Below, one piece after another: positions 19,939-27,793 of a DNA stretch of 64,000 bases. Source of the stretch: Companilactobacillus allii (GTDB lineage Bacteria; Bacillota; Bacilli; Lactobacillales; Lactobacillaceae); contig NZ_CP019323.1 of assembly GCF_001971585.1 (NCBI RefSeq), positions 1,106,053 through 1,170,052 of the forward strand. Reading direction: 5' to 3'. The position numbers were made by a program, and so were the translations under genes. Below the pieces are notes generated by a model that had not been told where the DNA came from, made no database searches, and saw only the letters and a program-made list of their open reading frames with translations. Positions within the stretch are counted from its first letter, which is position 1; each line of letters begins with the position of its first letter.

Positions 19939-20739
19939 CTCTAACATTTTCTTAATAACGGGTATTTTGCCCATTTCACCAATCTTGTCACCAGATACGA
20001 CGACGGTATTAGTAGGTGAATTAGCTAGTTCCTTGAAAGCTTCGATACTTTGGTTCTCAAAATATCCAGACTTTGCTTGGTTCAGGATCTCATTCATCTG
20101 TGTAATACGATAACTTTCGGCATCAGCACGCGTGCGTGTTGCTTTGGCTTGTGCATCTGCGGTAGCAATTAAGGCTTCATTTTTGGCTTTAGTAGTAAGT
20201 TCGATACTCTTAGCTTCACCTTCGGCTTTAGCAATCGCAGCGACACGTTCACGGTCAGCCTTAAGTTGCTTATCCATAGAGTCTTGAATTGATGTAGATG
20301 GTTTCAATTCATCAATATTGATACGGTCAACATTGACGCCATATGTATTTGTTAAATCACCAATGGCAGCAGCCAATTCTTGGTTGATCTTAGAAGTAGA
20401 ACCCAATGCTTCATTCAAATCCATACGACCAATTATGTCACGAAGATGTCCACGAACAAGCTGTGACATTGATTCAACTGAATCAGTATTCTCATACTTG
20501 TACTTAACAGCGTCAGTTGTGTGATAGTTAAGTGTCAAACTAGCACGAACTTCGGCGTTATCCTTAGTAATAATGGAATAATCAGGTAGTCTTAACGGAT
20601 TCATTGCAAGACTGACTGAATATATTCTCTCTATTATAGGTATATAGAAATGGAGACCTGCTTCGACACTGTGGTGATATTTCCCCAATAGCTCCACAAG
20701 GCCTTTATGATTTTGATGAACGATTTTTATCCCAAACAT
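19936..20739 (-). CDS. SPFH/Band 7 (prohibitin-like) domain protein
   Basis: The 267-residue protein has the SPFH/Band 7 core (about residues 5-180: LVELLGKYHHSVEAGLHFYIPIIE, then the DIIGRMDLNEAL segment) and an alanine- and glutamate-rich helical tail with AKAEGEAKSIELTTKAKNEA. Such proteins form membrane-associated rings that organise membrane microdomains. No clear N-terminal transmembrane helix is seen. Start ATG 20739 is preferred over TTG 20748, which is too near AAAGGATAGG. Confidence 0.85.
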   Translation of the reverse strand: MFGIKIVHQNHKGLVELLGKYHHSVEAGLHFYIPIIERIYSVSLAMNPLRLPDYSIITKDNAEVRASLTLNYHTTDAVKYKYENTDSVESMSQLVRGHLRDIIGRMDLNEALGSTSKINQELAAAIGDLTNTYGVNVDRINIDELKPSTSIQDSMDKQLKADRERVAAIAKAEGEAKSIELTTKAKNEALIATADAQAKATRTRADAESYRITQMNEILNQAKSGYFENQSIEAFKELANSPTNTVVVSGDKIGEMGKIPVIKKMLE

Positions 20740-20763
20740 TGTATTCAACCTATCCTTTTTTTA

Positions 20764-21087
20764 TTATTTGACTTGTTGAAGGGTGAGGATGTTGCCTGTT
20801 GCGCCAAGAATTGTGTATAAACCCGTAGGATCAACTTGTGTGGAGTCGGCTATTATGTAGCGATAATAGATACCGCTGACGTTGACTAATCCACTTTCTG
20901 TTAATATGTCGCTCCCTTTTATTGTCTGTCCTACAAATTGCCGATTCTCGAAGGTAGTTTCTTTTGTGTTATTTTGTAAAAGATGCACAATATACTTATT
21001 AACACTTCGGTTATCAGCTTCAGCTCTTTTTGCAACTTTTTGGTAGAGATCCTCATCCAAGCGAAGTAAGAATTTTTTATCTGCCAT
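20764..21087 (-). CDS. Ribbon-helix-helix (Arc/HicB-like) protein
   Basis: 107 residues. Residues 5-45 (FLLRLDEDLYQKVAKRAEADNRSVNKYIVHLL) form an Arc or HicB-type ribbon-helix-helix; the rest is a beta-rich domain I do not recognise. No HicA-like toxin is seen beside it, so it may be an orphan regulator. Confidence 0.7.
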   Translation of the reverse strand: MADKKFLLRLDEDLYQKVAKRAEADNRSVNKYIVHLLQNNTKETTFENRQFVGQTIKGSDILTESGLVNVSGIYYRYIIADSTQVDPTGLYTILGATGNILTLQQVK

Positions 21088-21150
21088 AACTATATGATAT
21101 CACTTTGATATAATTAGTGTTAATAAAATATATTAATTGAGGAAGAAAAG

Positions 21151-21666
21151 ATGCACTTAATTGGGAAAAAGGTAATTATTAGAAATTTTGAGGAGGGGGA
21201 TTTTGATTCCTTCTATGTATTAGTGAAGAATAAGGCCAACCATGATTTGTCAGGTATGGAATATACGACAGATATTAATGAAGCAAAGAAGATATTCTAT
21301 AGATATATGGAAACCCCTGGTTCATATTGCATAGCACTCAAGGAGAGTTCTTTAATGGTAGGAATTATTGAACTCAACGAAAGAGGGATGAGTGGTGAAT
21401 TACAAAAGACCAGAGAAGTCGGCTTTATAATAGAAGGAAAGTATCGACGTCTTGGTCTAGCTAGTGAAGCTATTGAGTTGATAATTAAGTATGGATTTGA
21501 ACGATTAGGATTGATAGAGTTGTGGGCATCGGCTGAAGAGGACAACATTGCTCCGCAAAAACTACTTGTCAAACATAATTTCAAATATATTTATGAAGTA
21601 AATCAAGCTTTAAACTTCCTTGGTGGGGATGACAAGATCCTCAGGTATTACCTGCTGAAAGGCTAG
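21151..21666 (+). CDS. GNAT family acetyltransferase
   Basis: 171 residues with a RimJ/RimL-like GNAT pattern: an N-terminal strand VIIRNFEEGDFDSF, the EVGFIIEGKYRRLGLASEA acetyl-CoA motif and ELWASAEEDNIAPQKLLVKHNF. It transfers acetyl groups to an unknown amine. Start ATG 21151 with GAGGAAG upstream. Confidence 0.88.
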   Translation: MHLIGKKVIIRNFEEGDFDSFYVLVKNKANHDLSGMEYTTDINEAKKIFYRYMETPGSYCIALKESSLMVGIIELNERGMSGELQKTREVGFIIEGKYRRLGLASEAIELIIKYGFERLGLIELWASAEEDNIAPQKLLVKHNFKYIYEVNQALNFLGGDDKILRYYLLKG

Positions 21667-21724
21667 GTTCACTTCTTGTAAGAATTTCTTAATAAATACG
21701 AACTTGTAGAAAGAATATACATGC

Positions 21725-21738
21725 TAACATAGTAATCG
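21725..21738 (+). promoter_or_regulatory. Shared motif TAACATAGTAATCG upstream of the CscD-like gene
   Basis: Fourteen bases upstream of the surface protein gene at 21782, matched at 13 of 14 positions by 22285-22298 upstream of the WxL gene. It may be a shared -10 region or regulator site. Confidence 0.45.
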
Positions 21739-21781
21739 GTAAAGAGATAATAGACTTATTTTTAATGAGAGGTTTTTCAAT

Positions 21782-22213
21782 ATGAAAAAAAGACAAAGAA
21801 CCAGAAAAAGTCTCAAATTGAAAAAGCGAATAGTCGGTTATTTTGCAATTGCCGTAATTGTTCTGGGAGTTGTCGGTGGTTTCAGTGTTAATCATGTTAT
21901 TGCTGAATCAACTAACAACTCTAATGGATCAATCGCACGTTCTGAAGCCGTTGTAGCTAATACAGATGGTCTCAGTGGTGCTGATGGTTCTAACGCCAAC
22001 GTTCTTTTGTCAGATGACAACACCGGTAATAATACCGGAGCCACTGTAAAAGATACAAGTAATGTTACTCCATCAGTTAACGTCAATAATATGTCATCTT
22101 ATCCGCAAACGGGAGATGCGCATGAGTATGGATATATTATCATGGGCTTTTCAATTTTGATTGGTCTGTTCGCTTTTTATACGAAGAAGATCCGCATTTT
22201 TGCCACTGATTAA
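21782..22213 (+). CDS. Small sortase-anchored surface protein, CscD-like
   Basis: 143 residues: basic N-terminus and signal segment (about 18-41, ending VIAES), a Thr/Ser/Asn/Gly-rich spacer, the sorting signal YPQTGD at about residue 111, a hydrophobic segment and a short basic tail (KKIRIF). This matches the small LPxTG protein that accompanies WxL clusters (CscD), with Y in place of the usual L. It would be displayed on the cell wall. Confidence 0.75.
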   Translation: MKKRQRTRKSLKLKKRIVGYFAIAVIVLGVVGGFSVNHVIAESTNNSNGSIARSEAVVANTDGLSGADGSNANVLLSDDNTGNNTGATVKDTSNVTPSVNVNNMSSYPQTGDAHEYGYIIMGFSILIGLFAFYTKKIRIFATD

Positions 22214-22284
22214 GGATTACAAGAAAGTTCAGATTTTGAAAAATCACTTTACGAAATGTGAAGCGTATTGAAAATAAAATCTGA

Positions 22285-22298
22285 TAATATAGTAATCG
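22285..22298 (+). promoter_or_regulatory. Shared motif TAATATAGTAATCG, now cut off from the WxL gene by IS30
   Basis: Near-copy of the motif at 21725, lying about 55 bases upstream of the left duplicated ribosome site (22339), so it probably belonged to the promoter of the WxL gene before the insertion. Confidence 0.45.
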
Positions 22299-22338
22299 TA
22301 ATCAAGAAGAAGTAAAAAAAAAATAATTTTCTTATATC

Positions 22339-22354
22339 AGGGAGGATATAAACA
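22339..22354 (+). repeat. 16-bp direct repeat flanking the IS30 element, left copy
   Basis: AGGGAGGATATAAACA is repeated exactly at 23555-23570. It contains a ribosome binding site; on this side no start codon follows. Confidence 0.8.
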
Positions 22355-23554
22355 CCTCAATTGTCAAATCAAGTGCAACACTAAGAATCTATTCTTAGAA
22401 GTGGTCTAGTTGCTAAGCTAGTTCAGGCATTAGATCGGCTGGGCAACGATAGTTTAATGACCGCCGCAGCCGGTTGTTTAAGGTATCCTGAGCCAGCTGA
22501 ATATCAATGAGTGAGGCCAAAACCAAGGATCTACCCTTCGGGAAGAACTCGCGCAAAAGGCCGTTAGTGTTCTCATTGGTTCCGCGTTCCCATGGTGAAT
22601 AAGGATGGGCAAAGTAGATGTCCGTTCCCGCCACTTGGCTCAAGCTTGAGAACTCGGCACCGTTATCAAAAGTAATGGTTTTAAAGTACTCAGTTCCATA
22701 GTCATATAAGGTGTTCTGGAGGGCTTTCAAGCAAGTGTCGGCATGATAATTGGGAAGTTTAACGATGATTTCTAAACGACTAACACGTTCAGTCAAAGTC
22801 ATTAATGCTGGCTCAGATTCAACTCGTTTACCTTTGACCAAGTCACCTTCCCAGTGTCCAAGCTCTTGACGTGCTTGAACCACAGTGGGACGCTCTTCGA
22901 TTGAATGGCCCAGATTCTTCTTATTGATTCGGTGATGCTTTGTTCCGGGACGTTTGACTCGGCGACGGAGTTTAGCTGGTAGGTCTGAATTACGGATAGT
23001 TAAACGCTGGTCATCAATGTATCGATACACCGTCGGTGTTGAGGGACAGACAACTCCTGGGTAATTAGTCTTGAATTGGTGAACAAAAGTATCCACACTA
23101 TGCATTCTGGGGCGAGCTTTTAAAGCTGTAACCAAAGCATTACAGAAGGTTTGACAGTGATCAAAGAGTCCACGATAACAGCTGTTTAGCCGGTGCTTAC
23201 GATAAACTGCTTCGCCAGTTTCCGCCAGATATGACTGTTCGAAGATACGAGTATTAGCGTTAATCTGTGTTGTTGTCCCCCGTCTTAATTCACGCGAAAT
23301 CGTACTGGGATTACGATGAAGAGCCTTGGCAATCCGGCGGATGGACCAATCTAAGCCCCTTAGGGCTTCAATTCGACCACGTTCAGCTAAATTGAGTTGG
23401 TGATACTGATTAGATATGATATTCTTAATTCGGGTCATGAAGATACCTCTTTCTTGTTTGTGGTGAATTAAGAATAGGTCTTCATGGCCTTTTTGACTAG
23501 TCTGAATAAAGAACTGGTCTAGTAGAGCAGGTGTTGCACTTCAATTTTAAATCG
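22355..23554. mobile_element. IS30 family insertion sequence
   Basis: An element of about 1.2 kb holding one IS30-type transposase gene on the minus strand. Imperfect inverted ends are visible: CAAGTGCAACAC near the left end (22370-22381) and GTGTTGCACTT near the right end (23531-23541), with weaker similarity continuing to the 16-bp direct repeats. The exact ends are uncertain by about 15 bases. It is inserted just upstream of the WxL gene. Confidence 0.85.
22413..23438 (-). CDS. IS30 family transposase
   Basis: 341 residues, full length. The N-terminal HTH (YHQLNLAERGRIEALRGLDWSIRRIAKALHRNPSTISREL) and a C-terminal DDE integrase core are present; the DDE region includes HWEGDLVKG, TFDNGAEFS and PYSPWERGTNENTNGLLRE. 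No frameshift or internal stop is seen, so the copy may be active. Confidence 0.93.
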   Translation of the reverse strand: MTRIKNIISNQYHQLNLAERGRIEALRGLDWSIRRIAKALHRNPSTISRELRRGTTTQINANTRIFEQSYLAETGEAVYRKHRLNSCYRGLFDHCQTFCNALVTALKARPRMHSVDTFVHQFKTNYPGVVCPSTPTVYRYIDDQRLTIRNSDLPAKLRRRVKRPGTKHHRINKKNLGHSIEERPTVVQARQELGHWEGDLVKGKRVESEPALMTLTERVSRLEIIVKLPNYHADTCLKALQNTLYDYGTEYFKTITFDNGAEFSSLSQVAGTDIYFAHPYSPWERGTNENTNGLLREFFPKGRSLVLASLIDIQLAQDTLNNRLRRSLNYRCPADLMPELA

Positions 23555-23570
23555 AGGGAGGATATAAACA
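23555..23570 (+). repeat. 16-bp direct repeat flanking the IS30 element, right copy
   Basis: Same AGGGAGGATATAAACA as at 22339; here it supplies the ribosome binding site and the first base of the ATG of the WxL gene. Confidence 0.8.
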
Positions 23571-24415
23571 TGAAATTATCAAAAAACGTTTTAGTAGGTA
23601 GCTTAGCTACAACAGGTATGATTCTAGGAATGGTTGCTCCAGCAACTACAGCATTTGCTGCTACAACATCAGGTCTTGTAGGTTCAGACAATAAAGTTAC
23701 TCCAACTACAGATTTGAAAGAAGGACAAGATGCCGGAGTACTTGGCGGCAAGGATTCAGATCTTGCAATCGCTTATGATGCTGGTGATGGTTCTACTGTT
23801 GGTTCAGCAACAGCAACATCAAATGCTAACGTAACAGTTGTATCAGGTATCTTAACACTTGACGCTGTTCCAGACTTTGGATTTGGTTCAGGTGCTTCAG
23901 GTACAACTGTTAACTTAAAGTCAAACGCAGCAACTGGTGACGGTGTTGATGGTAACAATGAAGGTTTGCTACAAGTTACAGAATCACGTAGCCAAACTCC
24001 TGGATTTACATTAAGTGCTCAATTAGGTGCATTCAAGGATGCAACTACTTCAGATGCTGTTACAACAACAAGTGCATTTAACCTTAACCTTCCTAAGCAA
24101 GGATTAGTTAATGCTAAGGGTGAAAATATTGGTAAAGTTGGTGACCAATATACAACAGGTAATGTAGTAAGTACAGGTAATGATACTAGTAAAACTAATA
24201 TAGATGGTGCAGCTACAGATGTTATGGACGTAAGTGGTGACTATACTACTGGTCCTATCTCAGCATCATATAAAGATGCCAATAGTGCTTCATTAGATAT
24301 TGCTAACGGTATCGGTGATGGTACTGCTCCTGGTACTGCACAATCACTTAAATCAGAAATCACATGGACATTAACTGCAAAACCTTCAACAAATGCAGCA
24401 ACACCAAAAGCTTAA
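23570..24415 (+). CDS. WxL domain surface protein (CscB/CscC-like)
   Basis: 281 residues. A signal peptide ends near AFAAT (about residue 31), followed by an S/T/A/D-rich extracellular chain. The WxL domain covers the rest, with LTLDAVPDFGFG, LQVTESRSQTPGFTLSA and the C-terminal ITWTLTAKP that holds the second WxL motif. Such proteins bind peptidoglycan non-covalently. Codon use (many GGT, GTT, ACA) suggests high expression. Start ATG 23570 sits on the right IS flank repeat, so its native upstream region has been replaced by IS30. Confidence 0.9.
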   Translation: MKLSKNVLVGSLATTGMILGMVAPATTAFAATTSGLVGSDNKVTPTTDLKEGQDAGVLGGKDSDLAIAYDAGDGSTVGSATATSNANVTVVSGILTLDAVPDFGFGSGASGTTVNLKSNAATGDGVDGNNEGLLQVTESRSQTPGFTLSAQLGAFKDATTSDAVTTTSAFNLNLPKQGLVNAKGENIGKVGDQYTTGNVVSTGNDTSKTNIDGAATDVMDVSGDYTTGPISASYKDANSASLDIANGIGDGTAPGTAQSLKSEITWTLTAKPSTNAATPKA

Positions 24416-24452
24416 TTACTAGCTCAATCGGTAGTTAAAAATAATGTTAATT

Positions 24453-24486
24453 AAACCACTACTTGACGATAGTAGTGGTTTTTATT
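24453..24486 (+). terminator. Rho-independent terminator after the WxL gene
   Basis: AAACCACTAC pairs with GTAGTGGTTT and is followed by TTTATTTT. Confidence 0.85.
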
Positions 24487-24543
24487 TTCAAAAAATGGCA
24501 TTATTATAAGTGATGTAATCGTTTATATTTCAGGAGGGAAATA

Positions 24544-25638
24544 ATGAATAAAACAAAGAAAAGAATATCTGTATTAATGATTGCAATCCTTTCGTTAATG
24601 TTTGGACTTTCTTTTAATACCGTATCAACAAAAGCGGCAACTTCAGGTGATTATGCACTTAAAGTCGCAGGTGATGATACTGATAACGTTAATATTGATC
24701 AAGGTAATTATCAGATTACTGGTAAACCTGGCGATGAGACTGAGGTCAAACTTGGAGTCTTGAATAAAGCCAAGAGTAAGAGAAAGTTCTATGTAAGTGT
24801 TAATTCTGCTTACACATCTAATCAAGGTTCAGTTTCATTTGATAAAGCAAAAGTGTCAGACCCTAATCTAAAAATACAGACTGGTAGTTTATTTACTCCC
24901 AAGAATGCTGTGTTTTCAGTTCCTGGTGGTACAATGGCTACACTTACATTCAAGATGAAGATACCTGAAAAGCAATACAAAGGTACTTTAATGGGTGCCT
25001 TCACGGTTAGTCCTTATAAGGAAAAGGCTAAAGGAACCGTTTCGTCAAATGGTACATTAATTAAAAATAAGTTTAGTTATTCTATTCCTATTCAAGTTCA
25101 TCAGACTACTAGTTCTAATCAAGATGTGAAATTTGCTGTAGCAACAGTTAAGCCAGCACAAGTTTCACAAAGTGGTGGTCCTAAGCCGGGGGTTGTAGCT
25201 AAATTAGCTAATTTAAATAATGCATATATTAGTGAATTGAATACTAAAGCAATTGTTACTAAGAAAGATGATAAGTCATTTAAGATTACTGACAATAAGA
25301 GTGGCCAAGCATTGGCCCCAACATCAAGATATGATTACTCTATTTCTTGGGGTAGTAAGGCTCTTAAAGCAGGTAGTTATCATCTTAAACTTAAGCTGAA
25401 GACAAAAGATGGTATTAGATCTTGGGAAATAAACAAGGACTTTACAATCACGAATTCAGACGCTGCTAAGTACAATAAGCTAGCCGGTATCAAACCTAAC
25501 TATCTATGGCTATATATCCTATTAGGAGTTCTTGCATTAGCAATTATTCTAGGATTAGGTATTTACCTTGGTAGAAGGAACAATAATAAGGGTGACAACA
25601 GTGGCAACAACAAGCCTAATAACCGTCGTCGTCGTTAA
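24544..25638 (+). CDS. WxL-interacting protein (DUF916/DUF3324) 1, CscA-like
   Basis: 364 residues: signal peptide (cut near STKAAT), an N-terminal DUF916 peptidoglycan-binding domain (about 35-160), a DUF3324 domain (about 165-300), a transmembrane helix near 325-345 and a basic, N/G-rich cytoplasmic tail. The family anchors WxL proteins to the cell surface. Start ATG 24544 with CAGGAGGG. Follows the WxL gene and has its own terminator. Confidence 0.88.
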   Translation: MNKTKKRISVLMIAILSLMFGLSFNTVSTKAATSGDYALKVAGDDTDNVNIDQGNYQITGKPGDETEVKLGVLNKAKSKRKFYVSVNSAYTSNQGSVSFDKAKVSDPNLKIQTGSLFTPKNAVFSVPGGTMATLTFKMKIPEKQYKGTLMGAFTVSPYKEKAKGTVSSNGTLIKNKFSYSIPIQVHQTTSSNQDVKFAVATVKPAQVSQSGGPKPGVVAKLANLNNAYISELNTKAIVTKKDDKSFKITDNKSGQALAPTSRYDYSISWGSKALKAGSYHLKLKLKTKDGIRSWEINKDFTITNSDAAKYNKLAGIKPNYLWLYILLGVLALAIILGLGIYLGRRNNNKGDNSGNNKPNNRRRR

Positions 25639-25663
25639 TATTTGTTAATAAAAAAATAAATTA

Positions 25664-25694
25664 AGCTGTTCCAAGACTTGGAGCAGCTTTTTTA
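25664..25694 (+). terminator. Rho-independent terminator
   Basis: AGCTGTTCCAAG and GGAGCAGCT form a stem with T6 after it; it ends the first DUF916 gene. Confidence 0.85.
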
Positions 25695-25734
25695 GTATTA
25701 TCATAGGTAGAGATAATACTAATGGGGTTTTGAT

Positions 25735-26715
25735 ATGAATAAAAAATGGATTTATTGGTTTATAATGACTACTTTTTTAATAATTGGATTCTTTAACGCA
25801 TCTACAACTACTTTCGCAGATGTTGATGGTGTTACTGTCACACCATTAGTAGGTGACTCAGACGTGACTGATAGATTTCAAATTATCAGTAAAGATGGTG
25901 GAGAAAGAGACATCAAGATCTCGATAAGTAACTTTGGGATTAGGAAGCTATACCTAAAGGTAGTTCCAACTAACGCTACAACGTCCGCAGATGGCAAAAT
26001 GGTCTACACTGATAATGTCAAAACCGGCCAATTCGGACTACAAGCTTCATTTGGATCTATGACAAAGGAACAAAAGGTCACACTCAAGCCTAATCAAACT
26101 AAGGATTTAACTTTTAAAGTTAAGATTCCTGATAAGAAGATAAAGGGTCTAATTATGGGTGGTTTCAATATTTATGACACGACAAGACCAAGTGGTGGAT
26201 CGTCTTCGGTACCAGTCTGGATAACAGAGGACAATAAATCCGTTGGTGGAATTTTGAAACTATACGATTTGTCATTGGGAGTACAGCACAGTCAGCCGTT
26301 CATATATGTTAACCTACAAAATACACAACCCGGAATTATGAAGAAGGTAATTGTGCATATGAAGGTCAAACGTGAAAGTTGGTTGGATCGGTTCAATCTA
26401 GGACCTAACGCTATGATTGCTGACTTGACTTATCCAAAGGTTGCACCTAATTCAAAGGTGCCAATTGAGTTCAATCAGAATCAAACACCGATCAAAGCAG
26501 GGACTTACAAGGTAAGTGGTGTCGCAAGAAGTGGTAAGGCGGTCTGGAACTTTAAGAAGACCTATACCATAACTGAGAAACAGGCCAATGATATAAACAA
26601 GCGTTGTAAGAACCTTGTATATGACAAGACCGTTACATATGTTTTAATTGTGTTAGTACTTGTTTCACTAATCTTCCTTATTTTCTGGGGACTATGGCGT
26701 CAGAATAGGAGTTAA
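25735..26715 (+). CDS. WxL-interacting protein (DUF916/DUF3324) 2
   Basis: 326 residues with the same plan: signal peptide (to about TTFADV), DUF916 and DUF3324 domains, C-terminal transmembrane helix (about 302-321) and short basic tail. The next paralog begins 4 bases after its stop codon. Sequence similarity to the first copy is partial, so this is an old duplication or a set of separate partners for different WxL proteins. Confidence 0.87.
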   Translation: MNKKWIYWFIMTTFLIIGFFNASTTTFADVDGVTVTPLVGDSDVTDRFQIISKDGGERDIKISISNFGIRKLYLKVVPTNATTSADGKMVYTDNVKTGQFGLQASFGSMTKEQKVTLKPNQTKDLTFKVKIPDKKIKGLIMGGFNIYDTTRPSGGSSSVPVWITEDNKSVGGILKLYDLSLGVQHSQPFIYVNLQNTQPGIMKKVIVHMKVKRESWLDRFNLGPNAMIADLTYPKVAPNSKVPIEFNQNQTPIKAGTYKVSGVARSGKAVWNFKKTYTITEKQANDINKRCKNLVYDKTVTYVLIVLVLVSLIFLIFWGLWRQNRS

Positions 26716-26719
26716 AAGC

Positions 26720-27754
26720 ATGAAAAAATTATTAATATTCTTATCAACTGTGGTGTTGCTTTTGGTGGGTGTTTTATTACCTACTAAAGTAGACGCCGCA
26801 ACTGATAAATCATATTCAGTTCAAGCAATATTACCTGATAATCAGGTCGACAAAAACGAATCTTACTTTGATTTGAAAGTTGAACCTAATCAGGAACAGA
26901 CATTAAAAATTATGATCATTAATACTGGTGCAAAACCAATCAAGGTATCCGCTGAAGTTAATAACGCTTATACAGCTGACTCCGGAGTTATTGGTTATGA
27001 CAAAGAGAATGTTAAATTATATAAAGGGCAGAATCCGTCACTTACATCATTGCTAAATGGCAAGCAAAAGACCTCTGTCAACTTGAAAGTAGGACAAGCT
27101 AAAACTGTATCGTTCAAGGTCAAATCACCTACAGAGGAGTACACAGGGATTATTTTGGGTGGTGTGACAACAACAGCCAATGTTAGTCCTACCAAATCTA
27201 AGAATATTAATATTAAGAACCAAGTTCGTTATGTCAAAGGTGTAGTGTTACGTTCAAAAGACGACGGAGTCTTACTTAACATGCATATGACTAACGCTTA
27301 CCCTAAGTCTGTAGCAGGTAACTCAGGTATTGCGTATACTTTGGACAATACTGCTCCAATCAACTTAAATGAGGCAACGCTAAAAGCTAAAATAACTCAT
27401 TATGGAAAAGTTAAGAATTACAGTGCTAAGAATCTACAGATTGCACCAAATTCTAAATTCAATTATTTTATACCGATCAAGGACTTGAGTGCTGGTAAGT
27501 ATAAAACTAAAATTACGATTTCTAGCAAAGGATATAAGAAGTCATTTACACGTACGATTACGGTAAGTAAACGTTCTGTGGATGATATCGAGAGTCAACA
27601 AAATGTTGTTCAAGAGCATCACACTAATCAATGGATAATTATCATTGTCGGTATTGTTGTCTTGGTATTTGTTGTTCTTTGGATGTACTTGTATTACTCA
27701 CAAAGAAATAAAGCCACTGGTTCTCACGGTAAAAAGAAGAAAGTTCGTAAATAA
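26720..27754 (+). CDS. WxL-interacting protein (DUF916/DUF3324) 3
   Basis: 344 residues, third copy of the family: signal peptide ending near KVDAAT, DUF916 (NTGAKPIKVSAEVNNAYTADSG), DUF3324, transmembrane helix (about 307-328) and a basic tail. Cotranscribed with the second copy. Only one WxL gene is visible in the window, so the other partners are elsewhere or missing. Confidence 0.87.
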   Translation: MKKLLIFLSTVVLLLVGVLLPTKVDAATDKSYSVQAILPDNQVDKNESYFDLKVEPNQEQTLKIMIINTGAKPIKVSAEVNNAYTADSGVIGYDKENVKLYKGQNPSLTSLLNGKQKTSVNLKVGQAKTVSFKVKSPTEEYTGIILGGVTTTANVSPTKSKNINIKNQVRYVKGVVLRSKDDGVLLNMHMTNAYPKSVAGNSGIAYTLDNTAPINLNEATLKAKITHYGKVKNYSAKNLQIAPNSKFNYFIPIKDLSAGKYKTKITISSKGYKKSFTRTITVSKRSVDDIESQQNVVQEHHTNQWIIIIVGIVVLVFVVLWMYLYYSQRNKATGSHGKKKKVRK

Positions 27755-27759
27755 TTAGA

Positions 27760-27793
27760 CAAAAAAAATAGACCGTAAGGTCTATTTTTTTGC
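27760..27793. terminator. Bidirectional terminator
   Basis: AAAAAAATAGACC pairs with GGTCTATTTTTTT around GTAA, between convergent genes. Confidence 0.85.

Noticed and set aside
20764-21087. HicAB toxin-antitoxin pair
   Set aside because: A ribbon-helix-helix protein is present but no HicA-like partner is adjacent.
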